64,000 bases of DNA from Phragmites australis (Eukaryota > Streptophyta > Magnoliopsida > Poales > Poaceae): the NCBI RefSeq assembly GCF_958298935.1, contig NC_084940.1, positions 17,107,146 through 17,171,145 of the forward strand, read 5' to 3'. A program made the position numbers and the translations under genes. A model generated the notes under the pieces. It searched no databases. It worked only from the letters and a program-made list of their open reading frames with translations, and was not told the DNA's origin. Below, piece by piece: positions 54,701 to 64,000 of this stretch (positions are counted from its first letter, which is position 1; every line of letters starts with the position of its first letter).

Positions 54701-54924
54701 TTGCAACAGGAGATGGTGGGTATGTAAGTGCTAGTGATGTTGAGGATGAATATGCACTTGCAACTAACCATGCAGCTGATGAGGACGAACATAAGACGGA
54801 TATCGACAATGAGGAAGAATTGAGTGCAGCTACTACGGAGAATTATAAGACACTCATTGTGCAGCGAGTGTTAAGCACTCAAATGGAACAAGCGAAACAG
54901 CTATAACACCACAATTTATTTCAG

Positions 54925-55537
54925 ATGTTTCTCATAGTCAAGGATTATTGTGTTGGAGTCATTATTGATGGAGGAAGATGCAACAACTTGGTAAGTTCAG
55001 ATATGATCAAGAAGCTTACCTTGCCAACAAGAAACCATCCTCACCCTTATCATATTCAATGGTTCAACAACAGTGGTAAGGTGAAGGTAATGCAAATAGC
55101 TAGGGTGCATTTTTCTATTGGTTAATACTATGATTGTGTTGATTTTGATATAGTTCCCATGCAAGCATGCTCCCTTTTGTTAGGACGACTATGGGAGTTT
55201 GATACGGATGCAACACATCATGGTAGAAGTAATAAGTACACCCTTTATGCATAAAGGAACGAAAATAACTTTTCTACCTTTAACCCTTGCAGAAATTGTG
55301 AAATGTGAACAAGAGATAATTGAAAATAAGATAAAAGAGTTTGAAAATGAATCTGAAAATCAGCAAGTAGCGGAAAAGGTTTTTCCACCCAAAAAGGAGA
55401 AAGCAACAACAACTTCTAAGTACGATGGAATTAGACTGAAAGGGTGTGTTATGCTTGCTACTAAATCTGACCTTCCTGAAATTTGTGATGGAGCTGCCAT
55501 GCTATGCTTTGATATGGAAAAATGTTTTGGTTCCTGA
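54925..55537 (+). pseudogene. Retropepsin region of the CRM-like element
   Basis: Reads VGVIIDGGRCNNLVSSDMI (DGG at the active-site position), then HPYHIQWFNNSGKVKVMQIA, typical of chromovirus protease. A linker follows, with FPPKKEKATTTSKYD, to a stop at 55535. Stops at 55123 and frame changes break the domain. Confidence 0.75.
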
Positions 55538-55589
55538 AAATCTAGCTCTTTGTCACCTACTGTTGCTAACCTTTTGCAGCAGTTTGTGA

Positions 55590-56880
55590 ATGTATTTCCA
55601 GCTAAGGTACCCCCGGGATTACCACCTATTCGAGGGATTGAACATCAAATTGATTCTATTCCAGGAGCAACTTTGCCAAACCGTGCTGCATATAGGACCA
55701 ACCCGGAAGAGACTAAGGAAATTTAGCGACAAGTCCAAGATCTTTTGCACCACGGGTATGTACGAGAAATTTTTAGCCCTTGCGTTGTTCCCGTTCTTTT
55801 AGTTCCTAAGAAAGATGGTAGTTGGCGTATGTGTGTTGATTGTAGAGCCATCAATAATATTACTATAAGATATCGTCACTCTATCCCTAGGTTAGATGAT
55901 ATGCTTGATGAGTTGAGTGGTTCAACAATTTTCACTAAAATTGACTTGCAAAGTGGATACCACCAGATTAGAATGAAACTTGGAGATGAATGGAAGACTG
56001 CATTTAAAATTAATTTTGGTTTGATTAAGTGGTTAGTAATGCCTTTTGGGTTAACTAATATACCTAGTACTTTCATGCGATTGATGAATGAAGTTTTACG
56101 TGCTTTCATTGGGAGATTTGTGGTGGTTTAGTTTGATGACATCTTGATTTATAGCAAGTCATATGAACTACACTTTGATCACTCACGTACCGTTTTTAAT
56201 GCTTTGAGAGATGCACGTTTGTTCGGTAACCTCGAAAAGTGCATCTTTTGTACGGATCGAGTCTATTTTCTTGGCCATGTTGTTACTCAACATGGAATAG
56301 AGGTGGATGAAACAAAAATTGAAGCCATAAAGAGCTGGCCAACTCCTGACATTGTTACACACGTGAGAAGCTTTTATGGTCTTGCAGGTTTCTATTGGCG
56401 ATTTGTGCGAGATTTCAGCATCATTGTTGCTCCACTAAACGAGATGACAAAGAAAGAAGTAGTTTTCAAATGGGGACCTGCACAAGAACAAGCATTCAAG
56501 TTGTTGAAAAAGAAGCTCACCCATGCTCTATTGCTCCAACCCCCTGATTTTACTAAGACCTTTGAATTAGAATGTGATGCTAGTAGGATTAGAATTGGAG
56601 GTGTGCTAATTCAAGAAGGTAAACCTGTTGCTTATTTTAGTAAGAAATTAAGTGAGCCAAGTCTGAATTATTCAACTTATGATAAAGAATTGTATGCTTT
56701 AGTTCGTGGCTTGAAACTTGGCAACATTATTTATGGCCCAAAAAATTTGTTATACATTCTAATCATGAACCGTTGAAACATATTAGGAGTCAAGATAAAC
56801 TGAATAATGACATGCTAAATGGGTAGAATTTATTGAGTCATTTCCATATGTTATAAAACATAAGAAAGGAAAGGACAATG
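55590..56880 (+). pseudogene. Reverse transcriptase and RNase H of the CRM-like element
   Basis: The pre-RT IRGIEHQIDSIPGATLPN segment lies near 55630. RT blocks follow: [20 protein letters not shown] (55790), [20 protein letters not shown] (55885), [10 protein letters not shown] (55945) and MPFGLTN (56040). The catalytic box reads stop-FDDILIYS: the residue before FDD is a TAG at 56129-56131. The thumb/connection includes FLGHVVTQHGIEVD (56270). RNase H starts at FELECDAS (56560, Asp present), continues with PVAYFSKKLS and YDKELYALV (Glu present), and is then frameshifted near 56720. Confidence 0.9.
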
Positions 56881-57035
56881 TGATTGCTAATGCGCTTTCT
56901 AGGCGTTATAACATGTTAACTCAACTTGATCATAAGATTTTTGGTTTAGAGACCATTAAGAACTTGTATACTGTTGATTTAGACTTTAAAGAAGTGCTTG
57001 AACATTGTAAATAAGGGAAAACATAGAATAAATTT

Positions 57036-57718
57036 GTGCTGAATGATAAATTACTCTATCGTGCTAACAAGCTATGCATTCCAGCTAGCTCTGTTCGTCT
57101 TTTGTTGTTGCAGGAGGCGCACGGAGGAGGATTGATGGAACATTTTGGAGCAAAGAAGACTGTAGATGTACTGTCCATTCATTTCTTTTGGCCAAGGATG
57201 TGCGAAAAGTATTTACCACATATTAAATTTTCTTACAATAGGTCGATACACTCTACTACTAAAGTAAGTCTGTTCCAGGTAGTGTATGGATTTAATCCCC
57301 GTACTCCTATTAATTTACTACATTTGTCTACTTTTGAAATACTTAATTTAGATGTTAAGAAACATGCTGAATTTATTCTTAAGTTGCATGCAACCACTAA
57401 AAAGAATATAGAGAGCATGACTGAAAGGTATAGGATTACTGGAAGTAAAGGTAGGAAGGAAATAAAATTTGAACCGGGTGATTCAGTTTGGTTGCATTTG
57501 AGGAAGGATAGGTTTCTAGAACTAAGAAGGTCAAAATTGATGTCTAGAGCTAATGGACCATTTAAGATATTTGAGAAAATCAATGACAATGCATAAAAAT
57601 CGGACCTACCTGTAGATTTTTGGGTTAGTCCCACATTTAACATTTCATATCTGAAGCTCTACTTGAGAGAAGAAGAAGTGCTTGAGTCAAGGACGACTCC
57701 AATTCAAGAGGGGGAGGA
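57036..57718 (+). pseudogene. Integrase of the CRM-like element with catalytic core deleted
   Basis: Starts LLYRANKLCIPASSVRLLLL and a degenerate zinc-binding region (EAHGGGLMEHFGAKKTVDVL), then FFWPRMCEKY. At about 57212 it jumps to LPHIKFSYNRSIHSTTK (57217), skipping the domain that carries the DDE residues; family members have roughly 150 more residues here. The C-terminal part (VVYGFNPRTPINLL, GDSVWLHLRKDRF, LMSRANGPFKIFEKINDNA) is good up to a TAA at 57594, and the frame then continues through SPTFNISYLKLYL into the 3' LTR. Confidence 0.85.
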
Positions 57719-58623
57719 TGATAAGCCTATGGCTCCTTCAAATACAATCAATGCCGCCAATAATCCTCAAATCATACAAGGTCCAATTACAAGAGCACAT
57801 GCACGATAATTAGACGACCAGGTGAACTCATTTCTCACTGTTCATGCTTCCTTAGATGGATTCATACTAAATTCTTGTGATGTTTTATTGCTTAGGAACG
57901 TGGGAGAAGCACCACAACATTACCCGGACGTCACCCCTCGAGGGCCAAGTCTGCTCGGACTTAAGGTTGACCTCTAGTCGTGGTTGTGGTCGAGTCGCAG
58001 GATAACACTTCAGTAAAATAGGCATCACTCTCTCATACGATGTCCGTTTTAGGCAATCTTGTACATTCTAGAAAGCTTATGATAAGCTCTTTCCAATGGA
58101 TAAGAGCTCGGCCAAATATTCCTTATTGTTCAGTTAGAGTCAAAGAAATAAGGTGTTACGCTACCATTTTGGATCTAGTTGGGTCTTGTAATCATGTCGG
58201 GGTCAGAGTCCAGGCTATTTACACCTCTTTTTATAGCTGCACAACCCTAGGTCGACCTCATCACTCCCCCTATATATACATATTAGCCATCATAGTTTAG
58301 GCTTAGGTTTTGCTTAGATTATTATATTTTATACAGTTTCATCGCTTGTTCAATTTGTGAAACCCCAACTCGAGTACTTCATTGGTAATTAGCAATATTC
58401 ATATTGCATCTACCTGTTCTTGTTTGTGTTCTTGATTCACTTGCAGGAAAAGCCTTCTTGACGAGGTCAACCGTGTCTTGGTACGGTTGATAACCACGGA
58501 GTAGTGGTAGTGGTTGCGAGAGTTCTCAATCTGTTTTGTTCAGAGCCTTTGGATCATCAATGTCGAAACTCCACCAATCGACTTATCATATTACCTTTTG
58601 AAAGATCGGGCAAACACGGATCA
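57719..58623 (+). repeat. 3' LTR of the CRM-like element
   Basis: 905 bp, preceded by the polypurine tract AAGAGGGGGAGGA (57706-57718). Its first 260 bp continue the pol frame (GPITRAHAR, then LDGFILNSCDVLLLRNVG). Confidence 0.9.
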
Positions 58624-58769
58624 CTTTGCGATTTTGTAATGAAATGAGTTTTTATATAAGTGTGTTTATCGATATAGATTTGGATGCATTGTTATTGTTT
58701 ACAAGGAGAAGACGACTGTCAAATCCTAGCTATGCTCCAAGATGCCACCAAGAAATAAGAGAAACCCAT

Positions 58770-59237
58770 AGGTGAAATACACATAAGTGACAGGTTACAC
58801 ATAAGTGACAGGTGACCTCGTCACCCGTCACTGATATATTTTTTCCAGCACAGGAAGACACACATCAGTGGCGGGTGAAGACCATTAACCATCACTTATA
58901 ACCTAACATAAGTGATGGTTAACCTTGTCACCGATCACTTATGTGTTCAGATAAGTGACAGCTAACCTCATAATCTGTCATTTATGTATCACTTATTTGA
59001 ACACATAAGTGACATGTAACTCTATAACCTATCACTGATGTGTTTTTGCCTAGCACATCGAAGACGCACGTCAGTGATGAATCATTATTATGATCCATCA
59101 CTATTATAGTTATAGATGATGGATCATAACCCGTCTTTAATGACCTCTCATCAGTAACCTATTTTGGGTGACAGGTACGTTATCCGTCATTAATAACGGT
59201 TACGACCCATCACTAATATGATTTTTTCACGTAGTGA
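58770..59237. repeat. CACTA-III right subterminal repeats and terminus
   Basis: Many ATAAGTGACAGGT / ACCCGTCACTGAT motifs ending CACGTAGTG. The reverse complement begins CACTACGTGAAAAAATCAT. Confidence 0.85.
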
Positions 59238-59690
59238 AAGTGACCCAGAAAATTAACAAGTACCGGAGCCACTGTCTCATGATCGATCAACAACTGGTCG
59301 GCTCTGTTTGCATTTGAGCTTTTTTGGGAGCCCACTTTCGTGTGGATAAAACCGAGATGCTTGGGCCAGAAAGTCTAGTTCTTCCTTCCATGCATGACCT
59401 TTCACTTCGCATCAGCATATGCCAGAGTTGAGTGCCATAGATGAACATATATAGCACATGATTCTCCACTCAAAAGCATGCATCTATCCAGGCGCGTCAA
59501 ACCTTGGCCGCCGTTGCCGGTGACGCGGCAAAAGTAAACACAACTGTCGCGTGTGTACACACACCTGTTGTTCCTACCCTTTGTGTTCTGGATTCGCGCG
59601 TCATTGTCTAGTCAGTGTGTGCTCTTTGGAATCTAGAGCCCACAGTAGGCCGGTTGTTCCATTCCTTGACAAAGGAAGAAGAAAAAAAAG
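59238..59690. repeat. Dispersed low-copy segment, copy D
   Basis: Starts directly at the CACTA-III end and parallels copy C for about 450 bp (see copy C for shared blocks). Present as one side only, so CACTA-III appears to have landed in or beside it. Confidence 0.8.
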
Positions 59691-60229
59691 AGAGATCAAA
59701 ATAAGTGGGTGTTCGGCCGGCCTTGGAAAAGGGTTTGGAGACTGATTATTTCTGTAAATGTTGTTGTGAAATTATGTTAATACGCACTACAAACAACAGT
59801 AAAGGAAAAACACACGGTAAACAAAGGCGTTGTCCAGAGCATCTCAACTTTATTGATCAATGATTTCGTGTGTACATTTGGAGCCCCTTGCCTCCTTTAT
59901 ACAGGGGCCTCGAGAGAGTAATTTCTTGACAACCAAGCTAAGAGATATAACTGGACTAAATCTATCTTTTCTAATCTACTAGGACTCTCTTAGACAAGTA
60001 CTCACATAAATAAGGAAACCTCCCCAGATCACAACAAATGCGTCTAAGAAGAGTAGGACTATTTGTTCAATATGTTACAACTGGCATCGTAATTAAGACC
60101 CGGCAATGAGGATTGGCCGGGTTGACCCGAGTTCAATCTCTATGATCGATGTGGCGTGCTTCATTTACTTAGAATACAAACACAAGCGAGCTTCAGTGAA
60201 AACTGTGTATCCACTCCAACAGAAATAAT
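59691..60229. other. Spacer with a possible minus-strand LTR fragment
   Basis: 59840-59930 on the minus strand reads CTCTCGAGGCCCCTGTATAA and GGAGGCAAGGGGCTCC, resembling the TATA/R region of a copia LTR. No ends were found, so this is weak. Confidence 0.35.
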
Positions 60230-61660
60230 CATCTATGTCGCCCCATCAGTGTTGGTTATGGTAGAATCGGTACTGATAAAGTATCAATACCAGTTCATAG
60301 CTTCCCACGCTCGATCAAACGATCAAGCCGGGTTGAACTGGCACTAATACTCAGTATCAGTGCTGACTCTTGGAACAAACCGGCACTAATACTTTAGTGT
60401 CGGTTGGTAACCTTGAGCCAACACTGATGATGAGTATTAGTATCATTTCGTATTATAGGCCGGTACTAATAAGTCTACTATCTATAAAAAATATTTTCCT
60501 CTTCCCCAAGCTTCCTTAGCGCCAGCACCCTTTTTCACCCTCTCTGAAGGTATATTTGTAGTACTATGTGAAGATACTCTAGTTAATTTTCACTTCCTCC
60601 ATATTTCATTGAAGCTTGAGTTTGAGCACGGAGATTTCAACAATAATTCATTTTTGAGCGGTAGTATGATAGTTATAGATGTAATTCATATCTACTAAGA
60701 ATATGCCTTAATTTCTATTAAGTAAAAAAGCTTTAATTACCTAATATACAATAAATTAAAAAATAAATATATAATAAATTAATTCCTGCAAAAAATAATG
60801 ATAAAGTACTATACAAATTATAGGTCTAATATAAATCTAATGTAAAATAAATTATAGACCTAGATATAAAAAATATTTTGTCAAAATAAGGAAAACAATA
60901 TCAGTGCCAGTTTAAAAAAACTAGCACTATCACTATCAGTGCCGGCTGGAGTTTGATACCAACACTGATAGTTGAACTATTAGTGCTAGCTGTGGGTTCA
61001 AAATCGGCACTGGTAGTCCAACTATCAGTGTCGGTTGGGTTATACAACTAGCACTGATTCTAGTATCAGTGTTGGTTGTAGACCACAGCCGACACTGATA
61101 CTCTGTCCCTATATAAGCAGGACTTAGTTGTAGCCACTCGATTCCTCCCTTGTGCACCTGCCAATTCCTGCTATCTAACCAACGCTGCCATCCCTGGAGC
61201 TGATGCCGCCTCCCTGTCATCGTCCCCGTCCCCATCGTCGTCCCCAGAGCCCCATCATCCTCATCCCCATCACTATCCCCAGAGCCAATGCCGCCTCCCT
61301 ACCATCGTCATCCTTGTCGTCATCCCCGGAGTCGATGCCGCCTCCCTGCCATCGCCAACCCTGGAACCAATGCCGCCTCCCTACCGTCTCATCCCCGTTG
61401 TCATCCTGGAGCTGATGTCACCTCACCACTAGAGCCGATGTTGCGTCCCCACCGTCCTCATCCCTGTTGTCATCCCTAGAGCTGACACCGCCTCCCAGTC
61501 ACCATCCCCGGAGCCCCACCGTCCTCATCCATGTTGCCGTCCCCAGAGCAGACGCCACCTCCCCACCATCTCCGTCCCTGGAACCAATACTGCCTCCTCA
61601 CCATCCTCCTATCCGTCGTCCTCATTCTCGTCGCTTCGATTCGATAAAAAAATATGGTTA
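60230..61660 (+). mobile_element. Internally deleted relative of CACTA-IV, opposite orientation
   Basis: Outer subterminal array (60240-60475), AT-rich block (60490-60890) whose 60655-60915 part matches the reverse complement of 41200-41430, second subterminal array (60895-61100), TATA-like CTATATAAG (61108) and a Pro/Ser-coding GC repeat (61190-61640). This is the same order as CACTA-IV but without TNP2. Exact termini were not seen. Confidence 0.6.
61190..61640. repeat. CATCCCC-type degenerate repeat
   Basis: Reiterated GAGC(C/T)GATGCCGCCTCCC and CATCCTCATCCC words with about 40-60-bp higher-order periodicity. Confidence 0.7.
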
Positions 61661-61699
61661 CTTTGTTGTGTAATTAGACAACAATTCTGTGGTTGAAGG

Positions 61700-62454
61700 T
61701 GTTGGTGATTTTCCATAGAGGCAACCACATATGCGAATTGAATTTTTGAATGAGATTTAATGTCATTAAAGGTCCATTAGGGTTTAGAGATATATTGGGC
61801 TTTAATGTGATTAAAGCCCATTAGCGTGCTCTATATAAGAAGAGGCAGGAGCTGTGGGTGCACAAGTTCTGCCACCAAAAATCCTGGCCACCCACCTCTT
61901 TCATGAGCTCCCTGCGATACCCTAACCTGGGACACAGTGCTAGCACACCGGTGTATGGTGTTCCATCTCTGTATGTGTGGGTACCATAGAGGCATTGCTG
62001 CTATTGCACCGCTAATGGCCTTAGCATGAAGATTGCGGTGCTGGTCGTGCTCTGTGGTCGAGGGAAGTGATGCACCCGCTTAAGGGTGATCGAGGAGCAC
62101 AAGCGCTTGGTCGACAAAGTGGTCGACATGATTGACTACTTCCTCTACCCAGTCATAGAGATGGTCGAGGTGATCGATTACTTCCCCTTCGTTACTCGAA
62201 GCTAGTCGAGGAACACGCTTCGCTGCTCGGAGCTAGTCGAGGAACACGAGATGCTGCTTGGAGCTGGTCGAGAAACATGCGATGCTGCTCAGAGCTGGTC
62301 GAGGACGCGCATGAAGTTGGATTGGTCTACTCTAAATTTTCTTTCACTACACTGCGCGTCTTGTGGTAATGATCCATGATCCTCTACTCGTATTCCTATT
62401 TGAACATGGTAGAGAAATTTTTTGTGCTAGCCATAGCCTACCCATTCCCCAACA
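61700..62454 (+). repeat. 5' LTR of the copia element
   Basis: 755 bp, TGTTGG...CCAACA. TATA box CTATATAAG at 61831. The second half carries tandem GAGCTGGTCGAGGAACA-type units (62190-62310). The first half is homologous to the minus-strand LTR piece at 39200-39634. Confidence 0.9.
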
Positions 62455-62455
62455 G

Positions 62456-62468
62456 TGGTATTAGAGCC
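62456..62468 (+). promoter_or_regulatory. Primer-binding site (initiator tRNA-Met type)
   Basis: TGGTATTAGAGCC, one base after the LTR, differs from the usual TGGTATCAGAGCC by one C-to-T change. Confidence 0.85.
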
Positions 62469-63817
62469 TACATGCATAGTTTTTTATCTAGATGGGTCAC
62501 ATATAGATGATATGTGGTAGTAATACATTGGATCTATTATTGTTCTTGTGATCGGTTCATGTGATAGATTGATCAATGCACAGTTTGGTGTAGTTCTAAT
62601 CGGATGAGGTGCGAGTCGATGGAACCATATGACCAAAAGATTAGCTTGCTCTTCCACCTGGTCTCACGTGCGTCTTGCCTCTACCGGCTAGAATCACCAT
62701 CGAGACTAAGAGCGCGTGTCACCTCATGGTTGGATGAACAGCAGATCAAGATTGTGTGTTGTCATTGTTTCCAGAAAGCCTCACATGATGATCGATATGA
62801 TTGATCCGATGGATATTGAGACATTGTGAATGACTCGGATTCGACTTGATATGATCGATCCGATGAGATTTTCATAGCGATTTCATAAATATGACCTATG
62901 TATTTTAGAGAGGTTGTAATAATAACATGTTCATGTCATGATATTAGAATTCATTTCAACACTTAAGTCATTTTTGCAGGGAATGTTGTGATTGGTATGG
63001 CCTTATTGTGTATGTGATGCATATGTGTAATTTTCATGACCTGCATATCATGGTTAACTGCAGCCAATGGATGTCATGTTATTGTATAACGACCTATGTG
63101 TTGACTTGTGATACTTCATTTTTCTATGTAATTCGACTAGTGTTATTAGATGTAGTAGACTAGTACATGATCATGGAGACTTTAAGCATGATGACCCAGA
63201 GGATTGGAACCGTGGTGATGGAGATCATCATGTGAAGGAGTCATATTATGTCACAATCAATATGATTATCTGTGATGTTTTTTTGTTCATGTCATACTAT
63301 TCTTTCATGTTTTATATGTGGTGGATATGATTTTCATGATAGAGTAGTTTCCCTCAGAAAAATTAAGAGTATTTGATGCACTTCCAATAGCTACATCTAT
63401 GTAGGTTTTGATCATTGTTTGATAGGTCTGCCAAAGCAGGGTGCCATTTTTATCTTAACCAATTAGGGTGGATGTCGGACATCTACATGCATACTATTGG
63501 TTTACTTAACAAAGCTATCAAAACGGTTTTGGGATTTAGGGCATAGAGTTGGGCGTCAGGGCATTTGATGCCACCCAACAAACAAGAGTCACATAGGGAT
63601 GTGATTAGCAAGGTGTTGCTTACCTATATCACTAGGTTTCTAGCCGTGATGCCAAAGCTCACTAGAACTTAGTTGAATATGGATGTTGTCCCACTATACG
63701 TCGTTAGAGGGAAACAATTTCAAAACATATAGTGGAAGTATCTTTTGTTAAATTGTTTAATGAAAGATTTACATAAACATGGTGCTAAACTTTGCATATT
63801 TATTTCTATTGTAGATC
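62469..63817 (+). other. Long untranslated leader of the copia element
   Basis: About 1.35 kb without a credible ORF. A TTTCTATTGTAG acceptor-like sequence sits just before the gag ATG, so part of the leader may be spliced out. Confidence 0.55.
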
Positions 63818-64000
63818 ATGGCACCTACTGTTAATGCAAATTACAGTTTTAATTTGTGTTCGATTCTTGAAAAAGAAAAGCTATCTGGAACCAACTTTAT
63901 TGATTGTTATAGAAATCTGAGACTTGTTCTCAAACAAGAGAAAATGGAGTATGTTCTAGAGGTTCCCTATCCTAATGAACCAGCTGATAATGCATCTGTT
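63818..64000 (+). CDS. Copia gag, N-terminal 61 codons (runs off the window)
   Basis: From ATG at 63818 the frame is open to the window edge. It reads MAPTVNANYSFNLCSILEKE and then a KLSGTNFIDCYRNLRLVLKQ segment, which is the conserved start of grass copia gag (UBN2/Retrotran_gag type), where the Asn-Phe and the following aromatic residue belong to the capsid N-terminal fold. An LEVPYPNEPADNA stretch follows. Cys replaces the usual Trp in the NF-D-W motif. Gag would form the cytoplasmic particle that packages the element RNA. Whether the rest is intact cannot be seen. Confidence 0.85.
   Translation, partial: MAPTVNANYSFNLCSILEKEKLSGTNFIDCYRNLRLVLKQEKMEYVLEVPYPNEPADNASV

Larger units (their letters stand above)
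51184..58623 (+). mobile_element. CRM-type chromovirus (Ty3/gypsy), complete ends, defective
   Basis: LTRs at 51184-52085 and 57719-58623 begin TGATG/TGATA and end CATCA/GATCA. The target duplication CTTTG occurs at 51179-51183 and 58624-58628. An initiator-Met primer site, gag, protease, RT, RNase H and a deleted integrase are in order on the plus strand. The TGATGA LTR start and a pol C-terminus that reads on into the 3' LTR with a GPITRAR motif are known for the centromere-associated CRM clade. Stops in most domains and loss of the integrase core make it non-autonomous. The LTRs differ at many positions, so the insertion is older than the Tat element. Confidence 0.9.
43257..59237 (+). mobile_element. 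CACTA-III transposon hosting a solo LTR and a CRM-like element
   Basis: The left array (43260-43560) and right array (58780-59237) share a distinctive motif, CAGTGATGGGTCATAA / TTATGACCCATCACTA. The right end is CACGTAGTG at 59237; the left terminus is eroded and abuts the end of CACTA-IV, so its exact base is uncertain. Between them lie TNP2 and a second ORF with an Ulp1-like region, in order on the plus strand. The solo LTR (45680-48716) and the CRM-like element (51184-58623) inserted later. Without them it is about 5.5 kb. Confidence 0.8.
61700..64000 (+). mobile_element. Ty1/copia retrotransposon, 5' portion
   Basis: 5' LTR (61700-62454), initiator-Met-type primer site and gag start. The rest lies beyond the window, so completeness is unknown. 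Confidence 0.85.

Noticed and set aside
1..64000. tRNA or rRNA genes
   Set aside because: The only tRNA-like words found are primer-binding sites (52088, 62456); no cloverleaf was recognised.

Overview
This window is intergenic DNA from a plant nuclear genome, almost certainly a grass (Poaceae). The evidence is: CACTA (En/Spm) transposons with grass-type TNP2 and Ulp1-like genes; a Ty3/gypsy Tat-lineage element with an antisense extra ORF; a CRM-type chromovirus; Ty1/copia pieces with initiator-Met primer sites; and alternating AT-rich and very GC-rich blocks. I found no intact host gene, no tRNA or rRNA, and nothing bacterial. Species was not determined.

Layout. 1-2239: 3' part of a CACTA element with an Ulp1-like protease region. 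2313-4621: probable solo gypsy LTR. 4960-5264: a CACTA end. 5801-6995: two copies of a low-copy segment that recurs at 31448 and 59238. 7090-24757: CACTA-I (TSD TTC, decayed minus-strand TNP2), split by an 11.3-kb Tat-type LTR retrotransposon (7352-18697, TSD GGTAC) and a gypsy fragment (19576 to about 21720). 25222-25454: a MITE. 26791-30230: a non-autonomous CACTA carrying a captured NudC-like exon, with a second CACTA (27429-28677, TSD AAG) inside it. 32068-35812: CACTA-II with a long decayed TNP2, cut by a minus-strand gypsy fragment (35815-37887). 37890-39634: minus-strand copia remnants. 40390-43256: CACTA-IV. 43257-59237: CACTA-III (TNP2 plus Ulp1 region), interrupted by a 3.0-kb solo LTR (45680-48716, TSD ATAAC) and a complete but defective CRM-like element (51184-58623, TSD CTTTG). 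60230-61660: an internally deleted relative of CACTA-IV in opposite orientation. 61700-64000: 5' LTR, primer site and gag start of a copia element that leaves the window.

The best-preserved coding unit is the antisense gene of the Tat element (9491-12730, plus strand). It has a TATA box, a 78-bp phase-2 intron and about 1053 codons, and it runs opposite to the decayed gag-protease-RT (minus strand). The element has lost RNase H and integrase, so it could move only with enzymes from a relative. Its LTR U3 carries six 73-bp tandem repeats, each with a palindrome around a G-box. Insertions can be ordered by nesting: CACTA elements are generally the older hosts, and the Tat element, the solo LTR and the CRM-like element are later arrivals.
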